Of a stretch of 64,000 nt of DNA, positions 23,784-36,419 are shown in pieces. How positions within the stretch are numbered: the first letter of the stretch is position 1; the number at the start of each line of letters is the position of its first letter. Source of the stretch: Wyeomyia smithii (taxonomy: Eukaryota; Arthropoda; Insecta; Diptera; Culicidae); the NCBI RefSeq assembly GCF_029784165.1, contig NC_073695.1:94863777-94927776 (forward strand), written 5' to 3'. A program made the translations under genes and the position numbers. Under the pieces are notes generated by a model. The model was not told the origin of the DNA and did no database searches. It saw only the letters and a program-made list of their open reading frames with translations.

Positions 23784-23990
23784 CTCCCCAGCTGGTCTTG
23801 AGGTACGATGCTGGCCTAACAAGCCAGTCGTCGTAGGTTCGAGTCTTGACTCGGGAGAGACTGTTGGTGTCAGTAGGATCGTAGCGCTAGCCCCGCAATT
23901 GTCCTGTACACTTAACGGTTGGCTGCGAAGTCTGTGTATAGTAAACAGAAGGTCAAGTTCCGAATCGGAATGTAGCACCAAGGCAAAATG
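23784..23990 (+). mobile_element. tRNA-derived SINE, family 2 (Val-like head)
   Basis: The head folds a clean anticodon arm (CTGGC/GCCAG around loop CTAACAA), which places AAC in the anticodon position, i.e. tRNA-Val-like. GGTTCGAGTC is the B box. The body ends TAGCACCAAGGC. A headless second copy starts 178 bp downstream at 24031 and a tail-only copy lies near 60765. Confidence 0.75.
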
Positions 23991-24030
23991 AATTGATAAA
24001 ATGAAATTGATAAACTCTAACAATAATTTA

Positions 24031-24178
24031 TCGGGAGAGACTGTTGGTGTCAGTAGGATCGTAGCACTAGCCCCGCAATTGTCCTGTACACTAACAGTTG
24101 GCTGTGACGTCTGTGTATAATAAACAAAAGGTCGAGTTTCGAATCAGAATATAGCACCAAGGCTTTGCTTTGCTTTTT
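24031..24178 (+). mobile_element. Headless copy of SINE family 2
   Basis: This repeats the body from CGGGAGAGACTG to CACCAAGGC with scattered substitutions and ends in TTTGCTTTGCTTTTTT. The tRNA head is absent, so it is 5'-truncated or the second half of a dimer. Confidence 0.75.
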
Positions 24179-25447
24179 TGTCACAATGTAATATGTTGTA
24201 TTCCAGATAATTTAATTTTATAAACGTCTTCCCACCAATTTTTTTTTCGATGATGAGAAATCTATGCTTATCATTAAATCTATCCTGATCATTGAAGCAC
24301 TGCCTGCAAGAATCTTTGCGAGAAAACTGCAGTAAACTGTGATTTGAATTTTGGATGAAAGGACTCATTGCGGACTACAAACTCCAAATCACACCTGCGG
24401 TGCCAGTAAAGGTGTGTTAGTTTTCGTCAAAGATTTTATGGACCACGAAGTTTTTTCAGTAGCAACATTTATCAGTTTCCTCTAAGATAGACTTAATGGT
24501 TTTCTCGAGAATAATTGTCTGTTTCATTCAAAACAAAACGAGCCGAATTCGAAAAAATACAAACAATAACAGTATTAAAAAATGATGAACCATTTCTCTT
24601 TTTTATTACTTGTTCGGTTCATTTATGAGACTAGATTGCTCTTTTCATTACCATTGTGTTTGTTGATTTGAAAATAAACAATAAATAAAGTATTTTGTTG
24701 CATAAATAACATTATTACTCTAAAAAATTTTCAATATTTCCCAAACATCCAGAAATCAGATCACGAATTTCACTACTACCACTATTTGCTATTCGAAGAG
24801 ACGTCTCCATTCAATTCGGTCCATGGCTGCAGCTCGCCAGCCATATCGGCTGCGGGGGCCCCGTCAATGTTCTGTAGATGGTCAACTTCGTGTGATGGTG
24901 GATTATATTCGAGCGGAGCATCTCCGGAATCCATAGTAGGCATGATTTCCTGGCATGAGGCGTAGACGAATTTCTCTGCTGGTATCGTTGTCAGCAGTCA
25001 ACAGAGCCCAGGTACACGAATTCGTTTACCATCTCGATTCCATCATCGCTGATCTGAATCCGTGGTGGAAGGCTTAGCCTATCTTCTGTGGAACCTCTTC
25101 TTCTTATGACCAGTCCAATTCGCCCGGCTTCAGCCTTCAGTCTGATGTACGTCTCCGTCATCTTATCAAGAGCTCGTGGTACGATCTCAATGTCACCGGC
25201 GAAGCTAATGAGCTGAACAGACTTCTTGAATATCGTGCTATTTGTTTAAACACCTGCGCTACTTATCACACCTTCCAAAGCGATGGTAAATAGAAAACGC
25301 GATAGCCCATCACCATGCTGGAACCCTCTTCGAGATTCGAAGGGACTCGAGAGTCCCCGAAAGTCGAATTATCCATATTACTCAATCCACCGTCGACTTG
25401 ACCAACCGTGTAAGTTTATCTGGGTTCGTGCGTTTATTCGTGCATAA

Positions 25448-26526
25448 CACTGGTTAACACAGGTTCACTCCAAAAGCTAAAACCGGGAAAAAATGAAAAA
25501 TCATAGCTATTTAACCATTCCTGTGAATTTTGGTGTCCCTAGCCATTATCGTTTTTTTTTCAGAGACTTAAATGATGATTCCTCGTAAACATAACGTTAA
25601 AAGGACGAACCTGGCGAATAATTTCTACACGACACTCTCACGTAAGTCTCGCGTTTTGGTAATGGCTACACGCAAAAATTGGACTGTGCGTAATCACATC
25701 AATATTGCGTCTTTCTAGAGCAATTTCTGTACTGTTTCGGAACCAGTACAACGAATGTGTGTTGTTCATAACGCATTTGGTGCTCTAGCGAATGTTCAAT
25801 GTATTGGACGGCTCAAAACCAAAACACTTTTGAAGTATTAACCGGTGCTAGTATTGCAATGATGATTCGTACTGGTATTGGTAATATTTTCCAGAATGCG
25901 GCTATCGTTAAAGCAGTGCAAGCAGTAATTAATACTGATGATTTTGGTACTGACTAGGTTAATGCAAATATGAACTGATCGATTAACTATCATAAATCCG
26001 GCCATTCAAAAACATCATCGAATCAATAACAATTAAAAATACATTGGATTTCTTTAAAACATTTTGCATTTAACGACGACTCTGGTTTTATTCATATGCA
26101 TTCGGTTCAACGTTACTGGCACCAGTGTTAGTAAACTCTGTTGCAACGAGGCTCGCTATTGGCTGTTTCGGTTGCTGACGGTTAGGGATACATGAGCTTT
26201 TGATACGCACCGACTCACGAAAGTAACCAGCGGTTTTTTTAATTGGCCCAAAACTGGTCGTTTGCCCAAAACCGAAGTCTACCGAAACACTACGATTTTG
26301 TGTGTATTATACGTGTTCTGATTTCAATATCTGTCAATGTATTCATTACGCAACGGTCGCGTTATCCTTTTGACACATTTGTTGTGTAAAAGCCAGAGCA
26401 TTTATTGTGTGTTTTGGAAGGACACATCGGGTGATGTAAGCTTGAACTTTTGCGTGTAGGGGCACCAAATTCATAGGAATGGTTTGAGGTTTCGGAACGC
26501 ACTTTTTTATCATTTTCTGACCAGTG
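25448..26526. mobile_element. TAA-flanked DNA element inserted in the RTE remnant
   Basis: CACTGGT and ACCAGTG form the ends, with TAA directly outside both (25445-25447, 26527-26529), as for PIF/Harbinger elements. Subterminal inverted arms share AACCATTCCTGTGAATTTTGG / CCAAATTCATAGGAATGG. The family recurs in part at about 60217-60310. No transposase. Confidence 0.55.
25669..26456. mobile_element. TA-flanked MITE nested in the previous element
   Basis: Terminal inverted repeats CACGCAAAAATT and AACTTTTGCGTG (one mismatch), with TA on both sides (25667-25668, 26457-26458). 788 bp, non-coding. The nesting order follows from its lying in the loop of the CACTGGT element. Confidence 0.6.
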
Positions 26527-27053
26527 TAATCTACTCTAACTGATTTGGATCGGTTGTGTAGTATGCCGATTCAAAATAGATGAACAGATAGTGTGTGGTC
26601 ACGATATATTCACGGCATTTCTGCAAGACCTGCCGTACTGCGAGTATTTGACTCATGGTGGTGCAGACGCCCATGAACTCAGTCTGGTATTGCCCCACGA
26701 ACTCCCTGTAAACGGTGATAGTCGATGATATAGAATTTGAGAGAGAACCTTGTAGACGGCGCTCAGGTACCCTTACTTCACTCCTGTTCTAGTACTAACT
26801 CTACCTCGCAATAACCCAGTGTAAGCTCACTGGGGAGTAATCAACTCAAGCTGCTTTGTTGTTTTTCAGTCGGTCGATCTTCTCTTTAACCTCCTGGAGG
26901 CCAGGAGGTAGAATTCTGTCGTCATCTACGCGTACACCAAGCTCTACTGCCACTTCGTCGTCGTTCTCTGTCACACTGCCGTTATAGTGATCGTCGTAGT
27001 ATTGTTTCCACCTTTCAATCTCCGTTTTCACTTGTTTGTGAAAAGGTTGCACA

Positions 27054-27165
27054 GGGGCCGTTCCTAAACCACGTGGTTATATTTTGATCACTCGTGGTCT
27101 TTCGTGGTCTTTTGACAAACCCCCCCGTCCCCCTCTTCATGACCACGTGGTTTAGGAACGGCCCC
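27054..27165. mobile_element. 112-bp MITE with perfect 24-bp TIRs
   Basis: GGGGCCGTTCCTAAACCACG at the left is the exact inverse of the right end (24 bp matched). ACA is repeated outside both ends. This GGGGCCGTTC...CCACGTGG palindrome resembles a type I know as common in mosquito DNA. It abuts the RTE remnant. Confidence 0.8.
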
Positions 27166-27368
27166 ACATCCCTTACTAACACGCAGAGAATCCATCCCCA
27201 GGATACCTACAACTCGGTGACGGAATCGTGAAAGGAATCTCAAACACGATCCGGAGGATTCCCACTCACGATTCTTATTCCAAGAATTCTAGAGCCATAT
27301 ACAGGGCATTCCTGAGGATTCTTTTTTCAGGAACCCTTTCAAGGATGCTCACTAATCCAATGTGAGTA

Positions 27369-27530
27369 GGGAACCTATATAATAGAGAAATGACAAGACA
27401 CTCACCGTTAAGGCAACTGTCAACATCAAAACGGATAACGGCAATGCAAAATTATACAGCTCGCCCATTTTGATGTTGACAGTTGCCTTAACGGTGAGTG
27501 TCTTGTCATTTCTCTAGTGTATAGGTTCCC
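27369..27530. mobile_element. 162-bp hairpin MITE, 63-bp arms at 61/63 identity
   Basis: The left arm (27369-27431) and right arm (27468-27530) pair with only two mismatches around a 36-nt loop. The ends are GGGAACCTATA / TATAGGTTCCC and TA flanks both sides (27367-27368, 27531-27532). A transcript from either strand would fold into one long hairpin. Confidence 0.88.
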
Positions 27531-27534
27531 TAAA

Positions 27535-28530
27535 TGTGAGGAACCCTAGAGAATCTATGCGAATCGTTTGTGTTCGTCCGGGATGTCTGTAGTAGAATGT
27601 AGAGTAGAGTGTTGAGCTGAGCATAGTAACCCGTTTGGAAAATGAAGGCATTCTGTATTTGAACACCAAACCAACAAGTATTGTATTGTTGAGTTTCTAC
27701 ATTTGACGACGAAGATCAAGAAGAAGAGGGATTCTTTGGACCGTGAACATTTTTGGAAGAACCGTAAAGCGTATTCAGTGTTCAGCAGGATGTCAACGGT
27801 AAGCATTCAATATCACCGTAAATTATGATTAACATGCAAAGAGAAAACATTTGTGTCCAACATTTGATTAACGTTTGATTGGCCGTCCCTGGTTGAACTT
27901 TCAGTTCAGGTTCTAGAACTAAGAAAAATGATTTTTGGAAACTTAAAAACAAAAGAGTAAAAAAATCTCATACAGCGTAGAGGCGTGAAGTTCTAGTCCG
28001 TTCAGATGAGCGGGATTTCATCCAGTGCAAGTAACGCTATATTCTAAATGAAAAATGAAATGAAATGAAATGAAAAGTATAAGCGAAGGGAACTATAGGT
28101 TCCAGGCCGCTGTAAGAATTAAAGGAAGTTAAGAAGAGCTTCAGTCTGATTCTTAGTGAAACGAAGTAAATTTCACGAAAATTCCAGTCCATTTCTGTTA
28201 CCAAATGTAGAGGACTAAAAAATCCTAATATATTTGGAGGGAACCAACAAACAACGGAAAAAACCGTTTCCATAGAAACAACAAAACATCGCTATCATGT
28301 TATGGAAAAATACTATGTTTACTCAGTTTTGGACCTTGCAAAATATGCCATGGTTACTATAGTTACAGCAAAACATTCGCGGTTGGTCACACTGTTGAAT
28401 GTGTTTATTTTTTATATTATCACAGTTAACATTCAACTTCGTTCCGTTTTGCGAACTCGTAGAAGGATCCACCAGTTCTCGTTGGGAAGAATGGAAAGCT
28501 CAGTTTATACTTACCTGTATCTGAAGGGAG
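27535..28530. other. Non-coding DNA, nothing recognised
   Basis: Only short unassignable ORFs. A TGAAATGAAATGAAATG pentamer run lies near 28056. Confidence 0.5.
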
Positions 28531-28533
28531 TAC

Positions 28534-28700
28534 ACTAAAGTCGCTTTTTACGCGAGGGATACGTGCCGCGTAAAAAAAATCCGCGTAAATTCCGGAATCC
28601 GCGTAAAAAAACCGCGTGAATTCCGGAATCCGCGTGAAAAAAGCGTAAATTCCGGAACCCGCGTAAAAAAACCTGCTTAAAAAAACCGCGCAGGCAGAAG
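28534..28700 (+). repeat. Minisatellite of about 30-bp CCGCGTAAA units
   Basis: Four or so imperfect units combine CCGCGTAAAAAAA with TTCCGGAA. The left edge AAGTCGCTTTTTACGCG matches the end of the 1132-1455 element, so the array may have grown inside a member of that family. Confidence 0.75.
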
Positions 28701-29259
28701 TGGGTAGTGTCTACAATCAATTGGACAATATGATTATTGACATATATTATTGACTCAATACCACTTTTCCAATACGCTAAATGCACGGGCTAATGCGGAA
28801 TAAGTTTATTCAGCACGTATTGCGAAACACTGAGGACGTAAGAAAGGAAACTATCCAGCAGCATATCCAAGACTACAACCATATATTTTGCCTTTTCAAC
28901 GACGACCATAAAGTCGGGGTAAATACTGGATGGACGTCTCCGCCATGCTCCTTGCAGCAAAGAAGCTGTCTGTGGTCATAAACGTGTGTCCATATTCAAA
29001 ATACTTGAGAAAAATATGACTACTCCTACACCGAGAGGTTGAAAGTGAGACTGGTATGCGATTATTTTTCTTATTTTTCATTGAAGTTTTCACGAAAAAG
29101 GCAATTCTTCAATGAAGAAGTTGTGATTAAGATCTATTTCATTATATTATGTCGGAAAGAATAAAATAACCCAACCCAAACAGACGAAATACCCAAAACA
29201 AGAAAAATATCTTCCAGCGGTGTTTTCTCAACCCGGCGATTTTCCAGATGGAACTGATA

Positions 29260-30503
29260 TGCGATAATAAGCAGTGCTGGTCAATAAAATCTGCATACGA
29301 GCTCTGAAAATCTGCATTTTGCAAAGTACATCTGGTATCCCTAATTTGGACAACGCTGGTTCGATTCAAATGGTGTGTTAATGTGTGCCATTCCAAGAGA
29401 ATCCAAGGTACCATGGAACGGGGTGAAATTGATCCATTTTCATAACAATTTCCAATTAACTAGCTTCATGTACATTTTTCCCGAAATAGTATAATTTTAA
29501 AACAAGTACTGGTATGTGCTCCAGTGAACCTCTTTGGCTATTGGTGAAATTTCTATCGTCTACTTCATGAAATAAATTCGATAATTCTATAAGGTACGAT
29601 GAGGTAAATTGGGGTGAAATAGATTACCATTGAAATCCATACATTCTTTTCGGCAATGTGCTTTTTTTTCGATATGCTAAAGATAAATGAAGATTTCTGT
29701 ACTGAAAAATATCATTAACAGCTAGTTTGGAAACGAAAATAACGATGTTTCAGGTTAAAATTTGTTTATTTTGGTTCACGAGCCGCTTGTTGCTAAATTT
29801 GCTCTTATTTGATCGTCGTTAGACCGAATTCAATTCGGTTTGTTACAAAAACTCAAAAACTAACACTGAAATTAAAATCTTTGTGGTTTCCTGCGAATTC
29901 ATCAGTATTTCTTCAATGGTATGGAATGACCATTGTTGAAAATTACATTTTTTGAGCTTTTATTAAACTTTACTCACTTCTCCAAATTTAACGTAATTAA
30001 CCCTCAACTAACATTACTTTGAGTAAATTCAATACTTTTTTTTTGTTATTTGAAAACTTGTTTGATCAAATTTGATTGAGTTTTGACTGAGTTATAAGAA
30101 TTTTTCGAACATATGAAAAATTGCTTTGGGCATGCGAGGGTAAACTTTGACAGGTATGTGAATCATGCAAAAGTTGCGTTTAAGGACACGTTAACATTGC
30201 CTAGTGTTGTAAGAGCAATATCTTTTGATTAGTATTTTCTATCACGAATTTTCAGGTGATCAATTTCATTCCCCTGATCAATTTCACCCCATTCCACGGT
30301 AAGCTCTTATGGATGTAGTTGTGATATTGGCGCTCGCGAATAAATAACACTGAAGGAAAGTTTCAGATTGAAATGGTCTGTTCAAATCTTTTTGCTGTAA
30401 ATCGAACTTTTGAATGAATCTCATTTTTGAAAGAGAAATTTTTTTTTCTCGATTTGTGAGGGCCCCAAAAATAACCATCCCCCCCCCCTTAAATCCGACA
30501 CTG
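29260..30503 (-). mobile_element. Partial hAT-like element, related to 42837-45048
   Basis: On the minus strand the element begins CAGTGTCGGATTTAAGG at 30503, a hAT-type end followed by a G-rich run. The next 200 bp match the left part of the 42.8-kb element. Beyond the inserted MITE (29411-30299), 29260-29405 matches 44050-44240 of that element. The other end is missing or too diverged to see. Confidence 0.65.
29411..30299. mobile_element. 889-bp TA-flanked MITE
   Basis: The ends CCATGGAACGGGGTGAAATT and AATTTCACCCCATTCCACGG are inverted with two mismatches. TA flanks both sides (29409-29410, 30300-30301). The empty site can be read in the related element at 43060. The GGGGTGA-TTTGATCA pattern is shared with the ends of the 42609-47876 element. 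Confidence 0.8.
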
Positions 30504-30669
30504 CACACAACACTTAAAGGGCATTTTGGTCACAATAGAAATGATCTGCTGCAATTGAGAACAAAACTGCTTCATCCGAAGGTAAACAAAGCCCGAAATG
30601 GAGGTAAGGCGACTAGATCATGATTCTCACAGCAATTTTCAAGCCGAGTCGCGATAACTAAACTACCTA

Positions 30670-31654
30670 GGGGAACTGCTCCATTATTCATCTCATACAA
30701 CGTCAAAACAAAATTGAAAACAGGAAAAAACGCATATTTTCTTTTTAAACCAATCTGCTAATCCATGGAATGGATTCTTCATAGTTCACTTTAGACTTCT
30801 CATAAAGTAGAATTCTCAAAAACTCACTTGAAAGCACTAAATTTGATATTATAGTAGGGCATCTGCACTCGAAACTCATTTATTTCAATCACCTACCTCA
30901 GAAAACAAAATCCGCGCATTGCTCTATACGGCTACAACGGGACTCATTCAGCAGCCAACCAAAGTTTTTTTTCATCACTAGCGGACCACTTTTTATTTTA
31001 ATCACTAAACAAAATCACTCACTACGCTAAGAATACTTTAATGTTTGAAATGTTCACCTCAAATTTCCTAAAACAAGCTTGAATTAGCAGAAATATATCA
31101 GATGAATTTCTGCATTTCCTAAAATTCAACTGTATGTATTTTTATCTGTTTTCACTGCGTTGAAGAAAATCAAAAGTTGCCAAATCAGCTTCTGTTATTA
31201 CGAAAAAATCTTTCTGAAAATGTTGAATTATTCTAACATAATTGACACAAACCGAGAGCACTGCAGTGGTTACCTAGGTTACCAATTTTGCACGTAAACA
31301 ACTACAGCGGATATCTAGGTAACTTACTACGACGGGCTGCGGCTACGTTTATTCATGATAATGTGATTCATTTATGATTAACAGTGTGATGAATAGGTGC
31401 GCGTTGTGAGATGAATAATTGAGCAGTGATTCAAGTTTTGAGATGGATATGAAAGCGTTGTGAAAGATAGTTTGTTTTACAAAATTCAGGAAAAATCTAG
31501 CTAATTTTACTAAATATACAATGCTGAACGTTTCCATTAGAGCGCGTAAGCATATTTAGGTTATTTGTTCAATGATTTCCTGAAAATTCGGTGTTTAATC
31601 CGTGCATTCTTCGTGAATATCGGCTTAATGAGATGAATAATGGGGCAATTCCCC
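30670..31654. mobile_element. 985-bp TA-flanked MITE
   Basis: Ends GGGGAACTGCTCCATTATTC and GAATAATGGGGCAATTCCCC, inverted with two mismatches and continuing inward as ATCTCA/TGAGAT. TA on both sides (30668-30669, 31655-31656). Same family as 18467-18690. Non-coding interior. Confidence 0.82.
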
Positions 31655-31656
31655 TA

Positions 31657-34600
31657 TAATGCTTGAAATCTTTTTTGCAACATGATTTGCTTCAAACATG
31701 CTGGTACACTAGCGACCTGACTTATCTAGGGACTAAATAATCTTATCTAAAACACAACGATCATATAGCGACAAGGGTCGTCAAGTGCATTTAAGTGTGC
31801 AACGTATTAATGAGTGTTCAAGTAATATAGCAGCCCAATTGTCCAACCCTTTAATTCGAATTCAAAATTATTTAACCCACTTCCCGCGTAAGGAGAACAC
31901 TAAATTTCAAAACAACTCCAGAGAGGATTCGTTCTGTTCAGCGCTATATAAACAAGTTCTCAATTGTAAGCGTCAACCAATAGATAATCATTTAGAAAAA
32001 TATCCGGAAAACGATTATGATTGATTTTTAGAAACGGTTTGTAGCTGGGTGACTAGTTCTGAATAAGTTTGTATAAATTTTGAATAGAGCAGTAAAAATA
32101 ATCCATATCGTACTAAAAATGTAGACACCAAAGAAACAACATGATCTAGGTTGGTAGCTTAGTTCCGCAGGTCTGCTGATTTTCCCATCCAATATCGAGC
32201 TGTCTCTTTTTCAAGCCCACACGCGGCAGTTTTCAACTGACGATTATGAGCTTTTAACGATTATATTGAACAGCTGTCGTGCGTGTAGGTATCGAGGATT
32301 CCCGAGGCAGAACAAATTACTCATCATTTTCATTTGCTATGAGATGACGGTAGTGATTTTTGGAAAATGAAAAAAATTCCCTAAATAAAAACTGTCTCCA
32401 ATATTTTCGTTTATTCATCTCTGCTTGTAAACGACCGCATAAGCGTAAATACTTATCCGGCTACTAAATTCAACTTCTTGAAAATTCCTCCAAACGCTCC
32501 TCAGGCCACATTGTTCGTCTAAAAACCTGCTTGACGTAGTGTCGACGGAATGAGGATGTCGGCAAGCATGTCGGAAAATAAAGAGACGCAAAACTGCGTG
32601 TCCGCTACCTTTTGCTTTTGTACGTAAAACCATCGCACAAAAGTAATCATTTTTCTTTGTCGAGTTGAATTTCCATCCGACAGGCGTTCACCAGCCTGCG
32701 CTAGCAAAGCGGCAGCTCATTTGACGTAACACTCTGCTTGGTCTTTTCCGATCTGTTACCCACAAAAAAATAATAGATGCGTAACACGCTGTTTTGTGTG
32801 TATTTACTTGGAAGTGACGGCAATCTCCTCATTTACAGGAAGAAGCGATGCGATCAGCCGATCGGTTATTGGTATTCATAGTGAGTTGAATTTTGTGTTC
32901 CAACCTCCGCGTACTTTCTCTCTTTCTCACCCGAAATAGACACCACCGGGAAGATGCCCGACTGCTGATGTATCGCTAATTAATGAGCGAAAATGATCGT
33001 CTGATTAATGAGTTTTTGGGAAAGAGTAAATTTAGGGTTAGGGGTTTGTCCCCGCACTGCTGAAGTTCATTGACTACGTTTGCCAAGAGTAAATTTAGTT
33101 GCTCAGCTGTGGTTCGCTGGATTTTCGCTTCGATTGATAAACGAGGTTGAAAATGTAAAATTTTTGGTAGATAATGAAACAATGTCCGGTTGCAATATAT
33201 TTTTATATTAATTTTGTTTTCATTATTTTAAACAACTATTAAAAAGATATGTTAATTATTGTCAAGAGAGAACTCACGTTCAAACGGAAAAATTGAAAGA
33301 AAGTAATTCGAAAACGGATCACAAAATGAAAAAATAAGGTGTTGAATACCGGAAGAAAAAAAGGAAAATAGGAAAATTAAAATAGAAAAATCGAAATTTG
33401 TATTAGGGTAAAGGCATGCGTGAAGAGAAATGGAAGATTGAAATGAAAAATAGGGTAATCATGGTAATAAAAAGGGAAAGCAAGACGAAAATAAGGATAA
33501 GGAAACGAAACGAAAATGATAAATTAGAAAAACAAACCAATTATTGCTAGAAAGAAAAATAAAGGAAATCAGTTATGTAATGTAAGAATGAAAAATTAGA
33601 AAGGTAACTTTTGAAAGAAGAGTGAAAGGAGAAAAATAAAAATTGAACCGCTGAGTAATATATCAGCATGGCATGAAAAGCAAAACAGGAAAGTGAAATG
33701 ACCAAAATAAGTTAATGTTTGAAATTCCTTACGTCAAACGATAGTAATATGCAGTATTTGATTTCATTTTTCAGTTTTGATCTGGCAATTTCAAACTATA
33801 TTATACCAATAAGCGAAATGGTGAGGTTCGTTTCAGATTTAAAATCCCCACACGAACAAAAATATTCTAAAGCGAAACGAAACAGTATCGTGTAGTAAGG
33901 TAAAAGTGACATTATTTCGCACTGCTCAGAAAAGAGTCTGAGTTGTCTAAAATGTAAATCTGAAATGTCATCAAGTGCAGAAACCACCGTGGCTGATTTT
34001 GGCAGCATGTTGCTACCAGCTTAATTATGCAGTATAACAAACTTTTCCCTTCACCCGTAAAAGCGCCGCAAGTGCTTTAGTTCAAAAATATAAATATAAA
34101 GACGCATATTTTTGGTGTTTCTAAAATTAGCGTCCCGAAATACGTTCTTCTCGTCAAAGCGGTGTATGTTGAAAAACGCGTGTCACATCGCCAGCCGTAT
34201 CGTCAGCCAAACGGCGGCTTATTTTTTACTCAAAATCTAAAGCAGAAACTATTCTCCAAGCATCTGCGAATAATTAATGGCATTCGGGATTAAACCGGTA
34301 CAGCGGTTTTTGCCTATTATATAATAACGGGTGACGGTCGTTTTAGTAGCAAAATACATTGGGAATACACGTATTTTACTAGAATCTACAATTCCGCTTC
34401 GATCAGAATACAGAGTATTTAGCAAAAATGTCACTCCCAACTTTACCCAAACATCATATTTTAGGATCCCATGCTTTTGTATTCCTGGTCATCAGGTATA
34501 GCTGCGATATCCCATGCGATATCAAATATGTCATAGTTAACCTTTTACAATGCTGGGCAAGTGTTTATTTGGCTGCATATTCCGACGAAGCAATTAAACA

Positions 34601-35680
34601 TCAAGACAAAAACAAATGTCAGTTTCACTACCCGCTAAGCAGTGTATCAACAACATTTTTCCATCGAATTACATGACACATGACGCCGCCGGCTTAAACA
34701 TCATCATCTTTTCGTAAGCGGAAATTATCACTCGAAGGTCAAAACGCTTCAGTCTGTTTCACCATATCTATCATATTAAGTGCCATCGTCTGGGGTCCGC
34801 TGTACTGCTGTACCCCCCTGAGAATGAAGACAACGATCACAGAACGATTTTTCATTGCACGTGGAAAAGTGTCACATTTTTCCGGCGTGATCGAGCGATG
34901 CGTATAAGTTAGGGCATGGATGAAATTTCGCAAAAATGACTTTAAAATTTTCTTATTTGACAGAAGACAAGTGGCTGCTTTTCTAAAGCTAGCACCAGGA
35001 CAAGCGTACTATGTGTGCCCATAAAACCACGCAGGGTCTAAGCTGTAGATTCAAATATTGGTGTGAGCTGGTGCCAAAGAAATGATTGGTCCTGCACGTG
35101 TTTGTCCGATCTCGATGGTTTGTGTTGCATTGGCCGCCAGGCTAGGTGTTAAATATAATTTAAGATTTCACACATTTAAACACGAGCTTGCAAAGTGTTA
35201 CAGCATTTTAGGGTGGATAAGCAATAATATACCAAATACTGAGAACCTCATTCAACACATCCTAAAATCATTTAGCTGCGAAATGTCTTTACGCTATGGA
35301 GTATCATTGAATGTCATTCTGGCTGACGCAGAGAAATCACAATAAAAAATATACGATTCAGTGAATTACCAAGTCCACTACAAATTGTTTGCAAAAATTA
35401 AAATCATCTTGTAATTTAACGTTAGTGTCATTCATCTTTTTCATATGTTCTTTCATTTAGATCAGAAAAAAGTTACAGACACAATTTATGGACTATTTCC
35501 GACATAATTGGAATTCAAACCTGATGGGTGTTGTTTGTACATTAAAACAACATTTTTGAATAATCAATACCTACATTATTTAACCCTCTAGTGCCCAAGT
35601 TAATTTTCAGACGGACTTGAAAAAATCACTATGAAACTTTATAAACATTTTTTCGACAGAAACGGACGCGCAAAGTGGTT
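31657..35680. other. About 4 kb of non-repetitive-looking non-coding DNA
   Basis: No coding similarity, inverted ends or tRNA boxes recognised. The longest ORFs are under 90 codons with no familiar motif. Some stretches (33200-33700) are strongly purine-rich on the plus strand (GAAA-rich). This is the best candidate for unique host intergenic or intronic DNA. Confidence 0.45.
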
Positions 35681-35684
35681 ATTC

Positions 35685-36330
35685 CATTATTATTCGGTCC
35701 GTGTGTACGAATAGCCAAACAAAAGAAAAGATAATACGCGTTCAAGGCCAACTGGTTATAGTATGTTGTGTCGCTACGTGAAGTGATTCCGTACCCGGCG
35801 CACTGTGATGTGGCTGTATTGTGGCGAAGCTACCGGCTGCAGCTCTGTTCTTACGGTGTGCAGTGAAACAGATAATACGCGGCCAACTGATAAGTGAGTT
35901 GTGTCGCTACGTGAAGTGATTCCGCACCCGGCTCGCTGCTGTGTAGCTGTAACGGCTGCAGCTTCAAAAAATCGGACAATCAATCCTGCTGGAAGTAAGA
36001 AGTAAAGAGTTACGTGTTCTTGTCGACGCAAGTACGCTAGATTTAGCGCGATGAATGTAGATCCATCGCCTCCCGCGCCACCATCCCCAAAACCCCTGAC
36101 CCTGATCCTCCTGGTTCCCCTTCCTCCGCAAATTCTTCACCTTCCCCACGTGTTAGGCTTTACCCGGCCCAAAAGACAGGCCCTTTGATAGTTTATTTCC
36201 GCCCGAAAGCCGGACCAAAGTCGAAATCACTGAATGTTATTCAAGTTTCGAAGGACCTGACGTCACATTTCAGTGCAGTGACTGAAATTTCAAAAGTCAG
36301 GCCGAACAAATCCGTGTCGTGCAATTACGG
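35685..36330 (+). mobile_element. 5' fragment of a second I-clade element
   Basis: It keeps the leader and the first part of ORF1 (ATG at 36051; MNVDPSPPAPPSP, then YFRPKAGPKSK and VSKDLT ... EISKVRPNK in another frame), closely related to 10134-10850. The leader contains a direct duplication (CGCTACGTGAAGTGATTCCG at about 35773 and 35902). ORF1 has a frameshift before 36185. Similarity stops near 36330, where other sequence begins. Retaining the 5' end and losing the 3' end is the reverse of normal retrotransposon truncation. Confidence 0.8.
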
Positions 36331-36419
36331 TAACTGGTCGCAACTTTTTTATGATTTGAGTCGGATTTCGTTCTTCGTACCGCGATTCTGGGCTAGCACC
36401 TGCACTGAGCTCCCTTAGT

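Larger units (their letters stand above)
24787..27052 (-). pseudogene. RTE-like retrotransposon ORF2 remnant, minus strand, interrupted
   Basis: Reading the minus strand, 27052-26846 encodes the linker before RT (ERWKQYYDDHYNGS ... RLKNNKAA). 26770-26530 has decayed RT fingers (VYKVLSQILYHRLSP). After an inserted DNA element, 25440-24787 has the end of the palm (FTIALEGV, FAGDIEIVPRALDKM, EFVYLGS). Many stops and frameshifts; FAGD replaces the usual YADD/FADD. It is a separate insertion from the 3.8-kb copy and of a different subfamily. Confidence 0.75.

Noticed and set aside
34428..35345. ORFs of 82 and 87 codons as host exons
   Set aside because: No recognisable protein similarity and no consistent splice sites.
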